Positions 21,343 to 31,880 of a stretch of 64,000 bases of DNA are shown one piece after another. The position numbers and the translations under genes were made by a program. This DNA is from Rostrohypoxylon terebratum (taxonomy: Eukaryota > Ascomycota > Sordariomycetes > Xylariales > Hypoxylaceae), in NCBI GenBank assembly GCA_022497145.1, contig MU385910.1, forward strand, positions 124,001 to 188,000, given 5' to 3'. Each line of letters begins with the position of its first letter. The stretch's first letter is position 1. The notes beneath the pieces were generated by a model, which worked only from the letters and a program-made list of their open reading frames with translations, made no database searches and was not told the DNA's origin.

Positions 21343-23106
21343 TATTTGAGGGAGGGAGATATTTAAATAAACAGGTACGGTCAATTGATATGGATATGTG
21401 AGGTAGGTGTGGTAGCAGTGGTTGCAGCGGTCGATTGCCAGTGGTCAGTGATCAGTGGTTGTTAGCGGTTGTTAGTGGTAGTAGCGGAACGGTCTCATGC
21501 AGGAAGACCCTGGAGCTCTCCGGCTTTGGGGGGGCTTTTGGGGGGGAGCGTGCGAGAAGCTTGAGAGTGCAGCTAAGGAGGGGCAGTTTGGGGGAAATTT
21601 GGGGTACTTTTTTTTTTGGCTCTTTGCTGGGGCACCACCACAGCTACACTACAGTAGCAGAACCCTTGGAAGACTCCAGGGCTATCAGCGCTACGGCTGT
21701 AGGGACCGGTTCTCTGGGGCAAATCCGTATCTACTACTATGTAGTGTACGAAGTAAAGCCAACCTAATGCCAAGGTGGACCGATGGATATGAAACGCCGT
21801 GAATATAATAGGTCCACTGGGTCGTTATTCGCGTGGAAAGTGGTCTAATCAGGTGGGACCAGTGGGCTCAAAGATCGCCTGATACTTTTTCGTCTGGAGT
21901 AAATTGTAATAATAGAAAATAGCCCTGGAGGGATGGAGTTGGGCAATGCTCTAGGCGACCCAGTTAGAGGGGAGAACGGGACAGTATGGGGGAATTGGCG
22001 GGGTACACAGCCTGACAGCGCAAGCTATTAAGGTCCACTACCTAAACCAAGGTCCGTGAGAGCGTTAGCGGAGAGATAATTGAGTTCCAAAGTACCTAAT
22101 GCAGTTGCCTCTTATGTACGAATTAGATAATAACCTTAAGGAAGGAAGTACTAGGTAATAATGGTAATAGTGATAATAATGATAATAGTAATAATAGTAA
22201 TAGTTCAATCCGTAACTCGAGATTGTTAAATGTTCGATAACCAATTTTTTTGGAAACTAATGCCGACAATGACTGGGTCAAGAATTCCGGAAACCGCAAA
22301 CAGTAACTTGGAAGTAAGAGAGCGCACTATTATTTGCAGTTTGTATCGCTTAGACAGGTTTGAGTAACGTCTTGGCTTGGAAATGTTGAAAAATGGTACG
22401 TTAAACAGATTAGGATAGTCCGATTAATTTACTACATATCGAGGATCAACGAGCTGGAATATATATTCCGAGCTTCTATCTTAATACCTAGCTGCCTAGG
22501 ACCTAGGTACTAGGCATTTAATCAATTCATCAAGTACGGATGAGTCGGTTATGATGAAAGTCATATCCTAGCGCATGCACCGAGGTTCGATCAAGTGTCA
22601 GGTGGGAATTCAACTTTTTTGTCGTCATCAGTCAGTGTCACTTGAACTTAAAATCCCTTTCAAAGGCCAAAGCGGCTAAAACAGCCCTGGAGGTCGGTAT
22701 AAGTTTGCCGAACTGCTAATTCAATCAGGCCAACTCGGCATAAGTCGCCATTACTTACCACTTTCGAATTTCTGCTTGGTTATACGCCCACAACTCAGCT
22801 CACGATATCAAATGGCAATTTGCAATTCCAGTAATTTGTACAGTAATTTGTATGATTGATTATATCGTGGCAATAGTCCTCGGTTTTCTATTTACATATT
22901 TATATATTTATACACAAGTATCTACTCCAGTAGTAAATTTACTGCTACAATTCGGCAACCTGACATGTGACGTACTTGTAGGTATTCCATCGACCCTCGT
23001 CTCCTTCACATGCAAAATTGCGATATATTCCCGTTCCCGCGTATTACTATTACAACACCCGCTTGTAAGGCAGTCAAGTGGTTCGGAATTGACGATGCTA
23101 TTTTTT
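21343..23106. other. 1.76 kb spacer with G-rich and AT-rich tracts
   Basis: No gene could be supported. 21400-21490 is GTGG/GTTG-rich. Five runs of four or more G occur within 77 nt at 21528-21604. 22155-22205 is an imperfect TAATAG/TGATAA repeat, and 22501-22508 is an ACCTAGGT palindrome. A plus-strand frame at 22852-23319 is antisense to the syntaxin gene and looks like a shadow. Confidence 0.5.
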
Positions 23107-24283
23107 TCATATAACCAAATCCCATACCACCAAGAATGCACACAACCCACAAGTTGCAAAAAACGTGTACTTAGCTGGGCTGGCTTTCTGAGTTGCTTGC
23201 TTAAGTTGTCTATTTCCTCCACCAATATTCTCCGTCGTCTTCTCGGAATCGGCTACCAGTTGCTCAATACCCGCCGACTGGGTTGTCAGTGTATCAATGA
23301 GCTGCGTCTGCAGTTCTGATATCTCGAGCAGCGATTTTTCCGCGGTTCTATAAGTATGCGTTAGTCTCAGCATCCCGCAATTGCATATTGTAGGTGAGCA
23401 TACCTGACTTGATCCAAAGTGCTCTCGTAGTGTTTGAGCATATCTTGGTTATCCTTCTCAAACATTTGTATTTGCTCTTCAGTTAAGTCCCCTTTTAGGT
23501 CCGAGGACGGAGCTTCGTCAGGAGACAGTGGCTGACTTGCTGCTCTCTCTTTCGATTCTGCCACACCTCCATTCCCGTGCATATTTCCCACGGTGGCCAA
23601 CGGAACTTCCTGTCTTCGCGATTTGGCCAACACGCTTCTGTTTTTCTCCATTTCTCTCATCAACCGTATCTCCATCATGGTCTGTTGGGTCTGGACGCAT
23701 TCCTGGAGCCGATGTCGTAGAAGCCACAAAACGCTGTCGCGATGCGTGCTGATCGTTTTCGCGCGTTCCTCTGCCGCAGTATGCTCGGGGGATTTGTTGA
23801 TTGCCATCCCACCTGCCGCCCATGCCCCCAACGCACCTAACCCGCGAGCGAACTTTTTCTGAATAACTCTAGATTCAATGTCCGATCGCGCCTGTTCGAC
23901 ATCTGCTAGGCGGCGGATACTCGCATTGAGCTCCCGTAGCATTTTCTTGGAATTCGCATCGATCTCCTCGCGCTCCCGATCCGAGAGCGGTCGCGATTGT
24001 TTGTCTTTTTGCGATGAACGTATTAGTGTTTTCCGTGGTTGGGCAGTCGAGAGATACGATTGTCTGATGCTCTTAAGGTCGGCGTGAAGTGAGGCGATAT
24101 GGGAGTTCTAATGCAATTGGTTAGTAAAAGAAAGTACTTTAAAAACAGTTATTTGAAGCTACTTGCTATTCTATATGCTTCTTTCAAGAAATCATCTAGA
24201 GTATCCAAGCTAAAGCTTCGTTTAGTAACAGAAGCTTCATGTTGTTTGAGAAAGCCATTGAAGACGGGCGTAAGGTCGGTCAT
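23107..24283 (-). CDS. UFE1: syntaxin 18 / Ufe1-type ER t-SNARE
   Basis: Exons 24283-24167, 24107-23404 and 23347-23107 give 353 aa (human STX18 has 335). Exon 1 ends in phase 0 at a GCAAGT donor, making intron 1 (59 nt) a GC-AG intron; this is the only junction that restores the conserved K-E-A-Y-R-I-N-S-H-I block. The N-terminal domain is helical. The SNARE helix covers roughly residues 270-325, with T-E-N-I-x-x-G-N at its end. A ~20-residue hydrophobic tail ends the protein, as in tail-anchored ER SNAREs. Ufe1 mediates fusion of Golgi-derived COPI vesicles, and ER membranes themselves, with the ER, working with Use1, Sec20 and Sec22. Confidence 0.9.
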
Positions 24284-25243
24284 GGTGAGGACAACAGTAA
24301 ATTCAAAAATTTAGCAAGGCTATATGTTCATGGTTGTGGTGTTGTGGTATTGAGCGTCGCTAAGCTCTCAAAAGTGGCATGAAGTTTAACTTGATGGGTG
24401 AAACATTGAAGCCAGCAACCTGTTCAATTCGACGTAATTAGAAGTCCACTTGTCACTAAATGATGTCGATTCATTATTGTTTGTCGGAGGTAAACTTACG
24501 ACTGATGCCGATGTGGCTGTGTATGTCTGTGTGTGGCTAATGAATAAAGTGGCTGTGCTGCTTACGTACGTCAACTCACATTTTCTCATGCAGTCACGAT
24601 AACAAATTCTTCAAAGTCGGCTAAATTGGAAGCGACCTCGGACTAGATTGATTATGTAACACAATTTGCGTTTGTGTTACCATGACAAAGCACAATTGAA
24701 CAAATTGAACAAATAAGATGGCACGAATTGTCATCTCTTCCCTCCTATCCTCTAATTTACAAAACTGCAAGATCGCCTCGTATGTAGATTCGTGAGACCT
24801 TCATTTCTATAAGAATATGCTGAGTTCCCCCTGCTTTTGATTCAGCCACATCAACAAGATTCAATAATAAGCAGAAGTTTGAATTAAGGATGCCACTCAA
24901 TATCGCCATCCCCATCTTCCAGGGACTCTTCCAGGGACTCTTCCGAGGTAAAGTGTCGACCGTAAATCGGTCAAAAGCCGGTCCCCAACATTGACAAGAT
25001 CGCCGGGAATAACGGTAGCTCAGGGTCACATTTGCACCTATGTGGGCTTTTCGCCATACTAACAAGCCCGGGAATAATCCCTAGCAAAACAGCCATCTTT
25101 TTAGCAGTGACTATTATCCACTTTCCATAAACAGAAGTCGGATTTCGATAAGATGGGAGAGCTCCGGTTTGTGAAGTTTTCACCGTCTTTCTTAAACGTT
25201 GCCACTTGTGTTCTTGTAATTGTGATATTTTGGGGATGTAAGA
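24284..25243. other. divergent spacer between the SNARE and MFS genes
   Basis: About 960 bp holding both promoters. A near-perfect 15-nt direct repeat lies at 24916-24947. No gene was seen; the minus-strand frame at 24757-25065 has no family resemblance. Confidence 0.5.
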
Positions 25244-26968
25244 ATGGATGACATTGAAAAACCGCCGGTAGCACCCAAAGGTCACCATCATGATCAAATT
25301 CAAGATCGTCTGGCCAAAGAAGAAGACCTAACACCTTCGACCCCAGTTCAAGGTCGACGACTGTCCCAAATAGAGGATTCGGACAGCGAAAGTAATCAAG
25401 ATTTCCAAGATGAGGAGGAAAGAGGTGGTGAGGCTCGAGATCTCGAGACCCTCTCCCGAGTTTCTAGTGGACCACCGTACAGTGCCTTTTCATCCTCTAT
25501 GAGATGGTGGATAGTTTTTATGAACTGTATTTCGGCCTTCCTCTCACCAATCACGGCCAATATCTATTTCCCAGCAATCCCAGCGTTGGCTCAGGATCTA
25601 GGTGTACCTATCTCGAAAATCAACTTGACGCTCACAACGTACATGATTCTTCAGGGCTTGGCCCCAACGTTATTCGGAGACTTTGCCGACATCGCCGGAA
25701 GACGGCCGGCCTTCATCATCGCCTGTGCTATCTACCTAGGTGCCAACATCGGGTTGGCTCTCCAACGAAATTATGCGGCGCTGCTTATCCTCAGGATGGT
25801 GCAGAGTGGAGGCAGCAGTGGCACGATTGCGCTCGTCTATGGCGTAGTTGCAGATATAGCGGCTAGCTCCGAACGGGGGAAATTTATGGGGATTGTCGGC
25901 GCAGGTCTTACCATCGGTCCGGCGCTTGGCCCGGTCATCGGTGGACTACTTTCACAATACCTAGGGTGGCCTGCTATCTTTTGGTTCTTGACGATCCTCG
26001 CCGTCTGCTGGCTGATCCCTTACGCCTTAGCGGTTCCGGAAACGGGGAGGAAAGTAGTGGGAAATGGATCCATTCCACCTCAGGGATGGAATATGACACT
26101 ACTCGATTATATCCAGTCCAAACGTCACCCTGTAAACCGGTCGTCTAACTACCCACGACAGAAACTTCGATTTCCCAATCCGCTCAATACCCTCTCTGTC
26201 ATCGGAAACAAGGATATGGCATTGGTATTAGGTTATAATGCCTGTCTCTTTATGGGTTTTAATCTTATCACAGCCACTCTCGCTTCCCAATTTGCTGATA
26301 TTTATCACTACAACGAGATCCAGCTCGGCCTTTGCTACTTACCGATAGGAGGTGCCACCATGATTTCCTCGATTACTACAGGATACATACTAGACTGGAA
26401 TTTCCGTCGCATAGCCAAGAAGCTAGGTGTTCGCGTCGAGGGGAAGCGTGGAAACGATCTCAAGGGCTTCCCTATTGAAAAAGCCCGGCTTCAGATAGCA
26501 TACCCTCTTGTTTCGCTCGGGCTCCTTGTATCTATTGGGTATGGTTGGGCACTGCACTACGAAACTCACGTAGCCGTGCCTCTCGTTCTATTGTTTTTCA
26601 TCGGGATAGGCGTTACAGGCCCCTTCCAGATTATAAACGTCCTGATCGTCGATCTATACCCGCAGGCTCCTGCTACCGCGACGGCCGCGAACAACCTGTG
26701 TCGATGTCTATCGGGTGCAGTTGGTACGGCGATAATACAGTATATAATCGACGCTTGGGGACGAGGATGGACCTACACGTTCGTCGCCCTAATCTACGGT
26801 GTCTTTTCTCCGGCGCTTTGGATCATACAGAAATATGGCCCTCAGTGGAGAGAGGAACGTATGGAGAAGATGAAAGAAGCCATGGAAAAGAAGGAAGCAC
26901 AAGCTAGAGAGAAGGCCATGGTGACAACCGAACAGGTTCTTACTGATGTTCAGCCTACATCCCGCTAA
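25244..26968 (+). CDS. MFS transporter, DHA1 (drug:H+ antiporter) type
   Basis: Single exon, 574 aa. A hydrophilic acidic N-terminus of ~85 residues is followed by 12 predicted membrane segments in two groups of six, with a central loop near residues 265-320 and a charged Lys/Glu-rich C-terminal tail. Segment 1 contains S-P-I-T-A-N-I-Y-F-P-A-I. The loop between segments 2 and 3 has G-D-F-A-D-I-A-G-R-R-P (MFS motif A). Segment 5 has G-P-A-L-G-P-V-I-G-G (motif C of proton antiporters). Known relatives export drugs, polyamines or weak organic acids at the plasma membrane; the substrate here is unknown. No biosynthetic genes lie next to it, so I see no sign that it belongs to a metabolite cluster. 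Confidence 0.92.
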   Translation: MDDIEKPPVAPKGHHHDQIQDRLAKEEDLTPSTPVQGRRLSQIEDSDSESNQDFQDEEERGGEARDLETLSRVSSGPPYSAFSSSMRWWIVFMNCISAFLSPITANIYFPAIPALAQDLGVPISKINLTLTTYMILQGLAPTLFGDFADIAGRRPAFIIACAIYLGANIGLALQRNYAALLILRMVQSGGSSGTIALVYGVVADIAASSERGKFMGIVGAGLTIGPALGPVIGGLLSQYLGWPAIFWFLTILAVCWLIPYALAVPETGRKVVGNGSIPPQGWNMTLLDYIQSKRHPVNRSSNYPRQKLRFPNPLNTLSVIGNKDMALVLGYNACLFMGFNLITATLASQFADIYHYNEIQLGLCYLPIGGATMISSITTGYILDWNFRRIAKKLGVRVEGKRGNDLKGFPIEKARLQIAYPLVSLGLLVSIGYGWALHYETHVAVPLVLLFFIGIGVTGPFQIINVLIVDLYPQAPATATAANNLCRCLSGAVGTAIIQYIIDAWGRGWTYTFVALIYGVFSPALWIIQKYGPQWREERMEKMKEAMEKKEAQAREKAMVTTEQVLTDVQPTSR

Positions 26969-27528
26969 GCTTCCCAGCTTACAAGGTCTCTTTTTATTGA
27001 TGATTCATGATGCATAGACGTGTACAGGTAGTCATTTCTAGGATGGGCGTAGGAGGTTGCTTGGGAATCATGAGGGTCTTTTGCTACCTTGGCTCTTCAA
27101 TATGAGCTTAGGATATAAGGCAGAGATACCCACTGACTTGGGTTTTTGGAGGTAAAAAGCAATTTGAGAAGATAATAGTAGAAGATAGAAGGTAGATACA
27201 TATCTAGAGATGATTTATGTCCGTGAAGATTGACAATGAGTAATCTCTGACTAATATTAGTAATATACAAGAGAATATCATTTCATCAATACCTACAAAA
27301 TCACCGAGATAATTGTCGATTTCTTCTAAATCCCTGTTTTTATCTCAGGTCGTTTTTAATAGGACAAGTTTTAGCTTTTGACGAGCAGCGGATCAGTGGA
27401 TATATCACGATGAACGACCAGACGAATATGTTGAAAGCATTCTTGGGTTTGCATTTGGGTATCTAATTTGAAACAGCTTTCTGCCCCTTTCCTAACGCCA
27501 CTGCAATGATCGGCCCAACCAAGCCTCT
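26969..27528. other. convergent 3' spacer between the MFS gene and ESA1
   Basis: AT-rich sequence between two facing stop codons, presumably both 3' UTRs. Nothing else is recognised. Confidence 0.6.
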
Positions 27529-29022
27529 TTACCAACCCCACGTACGGGATGAAGCAGTAAACACCGGGGGTTTCCACTGGATGCGTTCGGGAGCAATGAA
27601 TCTCTTCTGCTTCTGCTTGGTCTTCTCACGCTGCTTGATAAGCGACTCCGGTATGACCAACTTATGCTCTCCCTTGTGGTACACTTGCATCTTGAGTGCC
27701 TGAAGGGTATGCTCGACGTCTTGCGTGGTCATAGCCAAAGAACTCGATATCTGCTCGATGCTCGACTTCTCGTCTCTCTCGTTGCATTCTAGTAGCAGTT
27801 CAAGAATGTTCTCAGACCAGTACTGTCTGTAACTAAGAAGACCCAAATCGGAAAGGGGTTTCTCAGGAGATCCAAGCTTGCCCTCGATCTTGGAAAGTTC
27901 GTAGGAGAACTGTATTAGTAATCTGCCGAATCCCTTTCGCTGATACTGAGGCAAAGTCAGAATACAGGCGACGTTGTATCCATCGGCGCTCTCCTTCTCC
28001 TTCGAAAAGTAACCCACAAGGTGATGTCCCTTTTCGCTTTTCTGGGTCATCACGTAGAATAAGAAAGGATCCACGTCATAGTAGAGTGTCTTGTGATCGA
28101 GGAACATCTTGGATATTAGACACAGGTTTCGGCACCAGGTGCGTTGTCGTCGACCATCAATCTCGAAAAACGAGACATAGTCGTCTCGATATATCTCGTT
28201 TCCGGGCGGGTGTTGAAGAGTGCACTTTGAACGATGTCGACAAAACGACTTCTTATCGCCGTAATAACTAAGGCAAAATTCGCATATGAAGATAACATCT
28301 TCTTGAGTGAAGGCCTCCGGGTATGGCGAGAAATACCACGGGAATAGATCCCATTGGCCGAACTGGACTTTGGAAATATTTCGGATACGGGCGAGTTCAG
28401 TAGGGTTTTGGGTCATCGAACCACCAGTTCGCAGCTTCTCAATTTCAGCTTCTCGACTGAAACCAACACCCTCCTTCTTAACTTCGAGTGTTGATTCGTC
28501 TTCATCTATGTCCATATCATCGCCATTAGCAGCAGGCGTCTCTCCGGCCTTAGGTTCGAGGTCTCTCGGCGTGGAAGGTGCTTTCGATTGCGGTTGACTA
28601 TCGGTAAAATCGGGCCACGGATGGGGTGTGACCGCCTCAGATGCAACCGACTGTTCTCTCTTTCCTGGTCGCTTTTGCGCCTTGTTCCCAACGACCTTCC
28701 TCTTAGGCGCCGTCGAGTTCTTGCCTTTTCCATCTTTAGGCTTGTCCTTTTCGGGATTTGGCCATTCAACATCTTGATCAAAATCTATTCGTTTTACGGG
28801 TACCCACTCGTCGAGACGCTTGTTGAAGTTGTCAAAGTTGCAGTAGAATTGGCGGCCGCTCTTGGTGTCTCTTATGCTGAGGATTTCGGCGCGACGGGCT
28901 TGCCCATCTTTCTCGACCATAGCGATGCAGCCCACGCGTATCGTGTCGATGGTGGCCCTGCTCTTCTGTCGAGGTCCCTCAGGCCCCACGGCGGCCTCGC
29001 CATTGAGCGCACTGGGACTCAT
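27529..29022 (-). CDS. ESA1: MYST histone acetyltransferase ESA1 (NuA4 catalytic subunit)
   Basis: Single exon, 497 aa, starting at the first ATG. A Tudor-knot/chromo-like domain lies at about residues 27-85 (Y-C-N-F-D-N-F-N-K-R-L-D-E-W-V). An Asp/Glu- and Pro-rich linker follows. The MYST domain runs from ~205 to the end, with a C2HC zinc finger (C-E-F-C near 247, H-R-S-K-C near 265), the autoacetylated Lys in D-H-K-T-L-Y-Y-D-V-D-P near 311, and the acetyl-CoA loop Q-Y-Q-R-K-G-F-G-R near 360. ESA1 acetylates histone H4 and H2A in the NuA4 complex and is essential in yeast. The C-terminal Q-W-K-P-P-V-F-T-A-S-S-R-T-W is characteristic of this branch rather than Sas2 or Sas3. Confidence 0.95.
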   Translation of the reverse strand: MSPSALNGEAAVGPEGPRQKSRATIDTIRVGCIAMVEKDGQARRAEILSIRDTKSGRQFYCNFDNFNKRLDEWVPVKRIDFDQDVEWPNPEKDKPKDGKGKNSTAPKRKVVGNKAQKRPGKREQSVASEAVTPHPWPDFTDSQPQSKAPSTPRDLEPKAGETPAANGDDMDIDEDESTLEVKKEGVGFSREAEIEKLRTGGSMTQNPTELARIRNISKVQFGQWDLFPWYFSPYPEAFTQEDVIFICEFCLSYYGDKKSFCRHRSKCTLQHPPGNEIYRDDYVSFFEIDGRRQRTWCRNLCLISKMFLDHKTLYYDVDPFLFYVMTQKSEKGHHLVGYFSKEKESADGYNVACILTLPQYQRKGFGRLLIQFSYELSKIEGKLGSPEKPLSDLGLLSYRQYWSENILELLLECNERDEKSSIEQISSSLAMTTQDVEHTLQALKMQVYHKGEHKLVIPESLIKQREKTKQKQKRFIAPERIQWKPPVFTASSRTWGW

Positions 29023-29466
29023 GATGAAATTCGATGGTTGCGCGTTGGTTTTGATGAAAATGTAAAAACAAGAGTTGATAAAATGATGGATTGAATATAA
29101 GTTTGGAGGGGCAAAGCTAACCTAGCAGCCTAGCAGCCTAGAAAAGCTCCATAAAGTTGATGGATTATCGGTCGTCGGCATATAAAACTCCCTAAAACTC
29201 CCTAAACCTGGTACCTGCAGCCATAATTAACCAATCACAGTTGCCACCTTGCACAGACGAGCTACTGTGCGAGAACTGCCAATACTGTGCAAATGCACGG
29301 TGTTGAATATCAAATGTTCCTTTAACCTATGCTATGTACACGAAAATGATAACGACATATTACTTGGTTTCGTTAATTGTCTGAATGCTTCTCTGGATAT
29401 GAATGTGTCTGTGAAATCAATGAGAATCGGACATCACACATCACAGAATTGAGGACTGAAAGGTAG

Positions 29467-29996
29467 TTAACGAACCTGCTCTGCAAAGGATATCCACTCC
29501 TCCATGCCTCTCAGATAGGGGTCTTCGCTAGAATTGGCTAAGGATTCATGATTCCAGACCATGAGTTCATCAAATGTTGCCTTTCCTGTCATTGCACCTG
29601 TTTCGGGTTGGTCGTCTGAATCGTCTTGGATCTCAATGACCTCGGTCATTTCTTCATCATTACTAGGGTTTTCAGGCTTCTTTGGCTCAGACTTCTCAAC
29701 AATAGTACCGTAATATCCCTCGGGTAACTTGACGGCTTTGCCTTGAAGTTTCCGACCTCTTAGATAAGCCGTTTTTGTTTGGTCTGTAAAAATCATATCA
29801 TGAGAACAGGAGTCTAATTGAGACTTGAGACTTGAGAGGGACGTATTATCTTCCTACCTTGGTCATCCTGGGGGTTCCAGTATGTATCAATCGGATTGAC
29901 GTCGCCATCGTGGTGTATGCGACAAGGCAACAAGTTGACTTGAGCCTTCTTAGGGATAGTTTCCTGAGATTCGACGGTGAAAATAGGACGAGCCAT
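29467..29996 (-). CDS. RNH203: ribonuclease H2 subunit C (Rnh203/RNASEH2C)
   Basis: Exon 1 (29996-29858) and exon 2 (29783-29467) join in phase 1 across a 74-nt intron (donor GTAGGA, acceptor TTTTACAG) to give 151 aa. The family signature is present: V-N-L-L-P-C-R-I-H-H-D-G near residue 21, then Y-L-R-G-R-K-L-Q-G and L-P-E-G-Y-Y-G. An acidic insertion of about 35 residues follows the G-Y-Y-G motif. Subunit C is a non-catalytic scaffold; with subunits A and B it removes ribonucleotides misincorporated in DNA and RNA from hybrids in the nucleus. The start is the first ATG and exon 1 encodes the conserved strand directly. Confidence 0.9.
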
Positions 29997-31880
29997 TCTG
30001 TAATTGTTTTCACTAGATTTTTATGTATTGGCTGTAGGTAATGGTTTCAATGCCATAGAGAACAAGCGTAAGAACGCGTATGACTAAGAAAATCAATTAA
30101 AACGCGTAAAGCACCTCGCTATTTGCAAGCTGGGATGATGACTAATGAAATTGTAACATTATGTTGTAAGCGTAAGATTACTTCATCTGCTACAAGGTAG
30201 CAGGGTAGTAAGCATTACGTGCATTATGTCAGCCCCGCTCCTTGTTTCTACGGGGCCAGGGGGCTTAAGGTTCTCTCCCAAAATCAATTCGGTTCGCTTT
30301 GGAAATCTTCCAATCTTCCAATCTTCCATGTTCCAACAACTCTTGATCTGTCCCGAGATTCTCATCAGTGTGACAGCTAATAACTCTGTATCTCAACTCA
30401 AGTTGTATAAATGCCTAGTCCACATTAGATTACATTTTTCCCAACAGCTTTCACCACTAACCATTCCGAGACATCTATGGGCGCTATACCGTGTCCGTTG
30501 TCCCGCCAGCCTGCCAGAGCAGTCTTGATGTCATTGACAACTTGACCCATAAGCTAATTATCTCAAGTGCTCCATCTTGTGCTCCATCTTGTGCTCCATC
30601 TTACTCCGGCATCCGATGACGAGATGGCCATGGATGACCATGGATTAAGCACGACCACATAGAAATCACACAGAAATCACACAGAGAAAGCGACATCGCT
30701 AGAGACTTGCATGCGCTATTTCCCGCTATGGTAACATTCCGGATTGTTACCAACACTATTATTACTACTAGGACATCCGGAACTATCCATCGTCACACGA
30801 GCCAGGGACTCCCCCTACTTGGATAAGGTTCCTGAGACTTGCACACTAACGTGGGGATCGCCGCCGCCTTGACTAGATTTTCTTTCCTCTTCTGCACATA
30901 TGCAGCGTCTCATGCATCTTGACCAAATATCAACGACATGATTATCTCTTGGATCCTACACGACCACCTCTTGGACTGTTGTTTACTAAGCAGAAGAACC
31001 TGTGCGAAGTATTTAGATACCTGAACTTGAAGAATCGTTCCCGATCCTCTTTGAGACGCCAAGTACATACATCGAGACTCAATCTTAGCGTCTAATCCAG
31101 ATTAACGAGTGAGGCTGAAAAAAAGCCAAGATACACACGTAGTATCTTTATTATTGGGTGATCATTCTCACCTACTATTAGTATCAACTTGGCGATATCC
31201 GTCTTACTGTCATTGGCTAGATCCGCCGCAATATGATCCCTCATATCGATCATGATTTTAGCATGCCGTTACTGTCACTGACATGCAGGATTTTTTGCAA
31301 CGAGACTTTTCCTGGACGCCGGTTCACGTATATCCCGAAACAAATATGGAGTCGGTCCCTGGCTGCCTCCTTGACTATCCCTGTATATGCCCGAGCGAGG
31401 AGCCGGTCCTCACCAAAGAAGATCTAGTGTTCTCACGTTTTGACTCCGGCAATAGTGTTTCCTACATGAAGGTACAATGAGTGCAACGGCAGCTCACTTA
31501 TCCCTACTAGGTAAATAGGGAAATCCGGACCACAATGGCGGTGACAAGCTTGAAACTCTTGCTTTTGCATCTGCAATCCCTAGGCGTTACTCCTTAAGTG
31601 TTACCCTGCTAATGCAAATGAATATACTTATTATATTATGATTTTTCTTTTCTTTGTTTTTATTCTCTGACGTTTTACATTTTGCGTCCCTAGAATCTAG
31701 ATATATAGTAGACCATTTCATTCTTTTTGAGTTTTTACATGAGGAACATTCGTCCACACTTAACGTCATTATAGCATTACCTGCCAATCCCCTGCTTTGA
31801 GTTTGGTTATACAGGCCTGATTGTCTCATTAGCCCACTCGTTGTCTTTTTTTCTTCTCTATTGAGGAGGCAATTAAGAAA
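29997..31880. other. 1.9 kb spacer without a supported gene
   Basis: It contains a 12-nt tandem repeat (listed separately) and a TCACACAGAAA direct repeat near 30665-30690. A plus-strand open frame at 31283-31480 (65 codons, Cys/Pro-rich) is the only stretch that looks mildly protein-like, but I cannot tie it to a gene. Confidence 0.45.
30567..30602. repeat. 12-nt tandem repeat, three copies
   Basis: The unit GTGCTCCATCTT occurs three times in a row without change, in the spacer between RNASEH2C and the cyclopropane synthase gene. No functional reading is offered. Confidence 0.9.

Noticed and set aside
22852..23319. 155-codon plus-strand open frame with hydrophobic start
   Set aside because: It is antisense to the SNARE helix and membrane anchor of the syntaxin gene, so its hydrophobicity is explained by the opposite strand.
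31283..31480. 65-codon Cys/Pro-rich plus-strand frame upstream of the cyclopropane synthase gene
   Set aside because: No signal peptide, no homology I can recall and no splice connection to the next gene; kept only as a note in the spacer entry.
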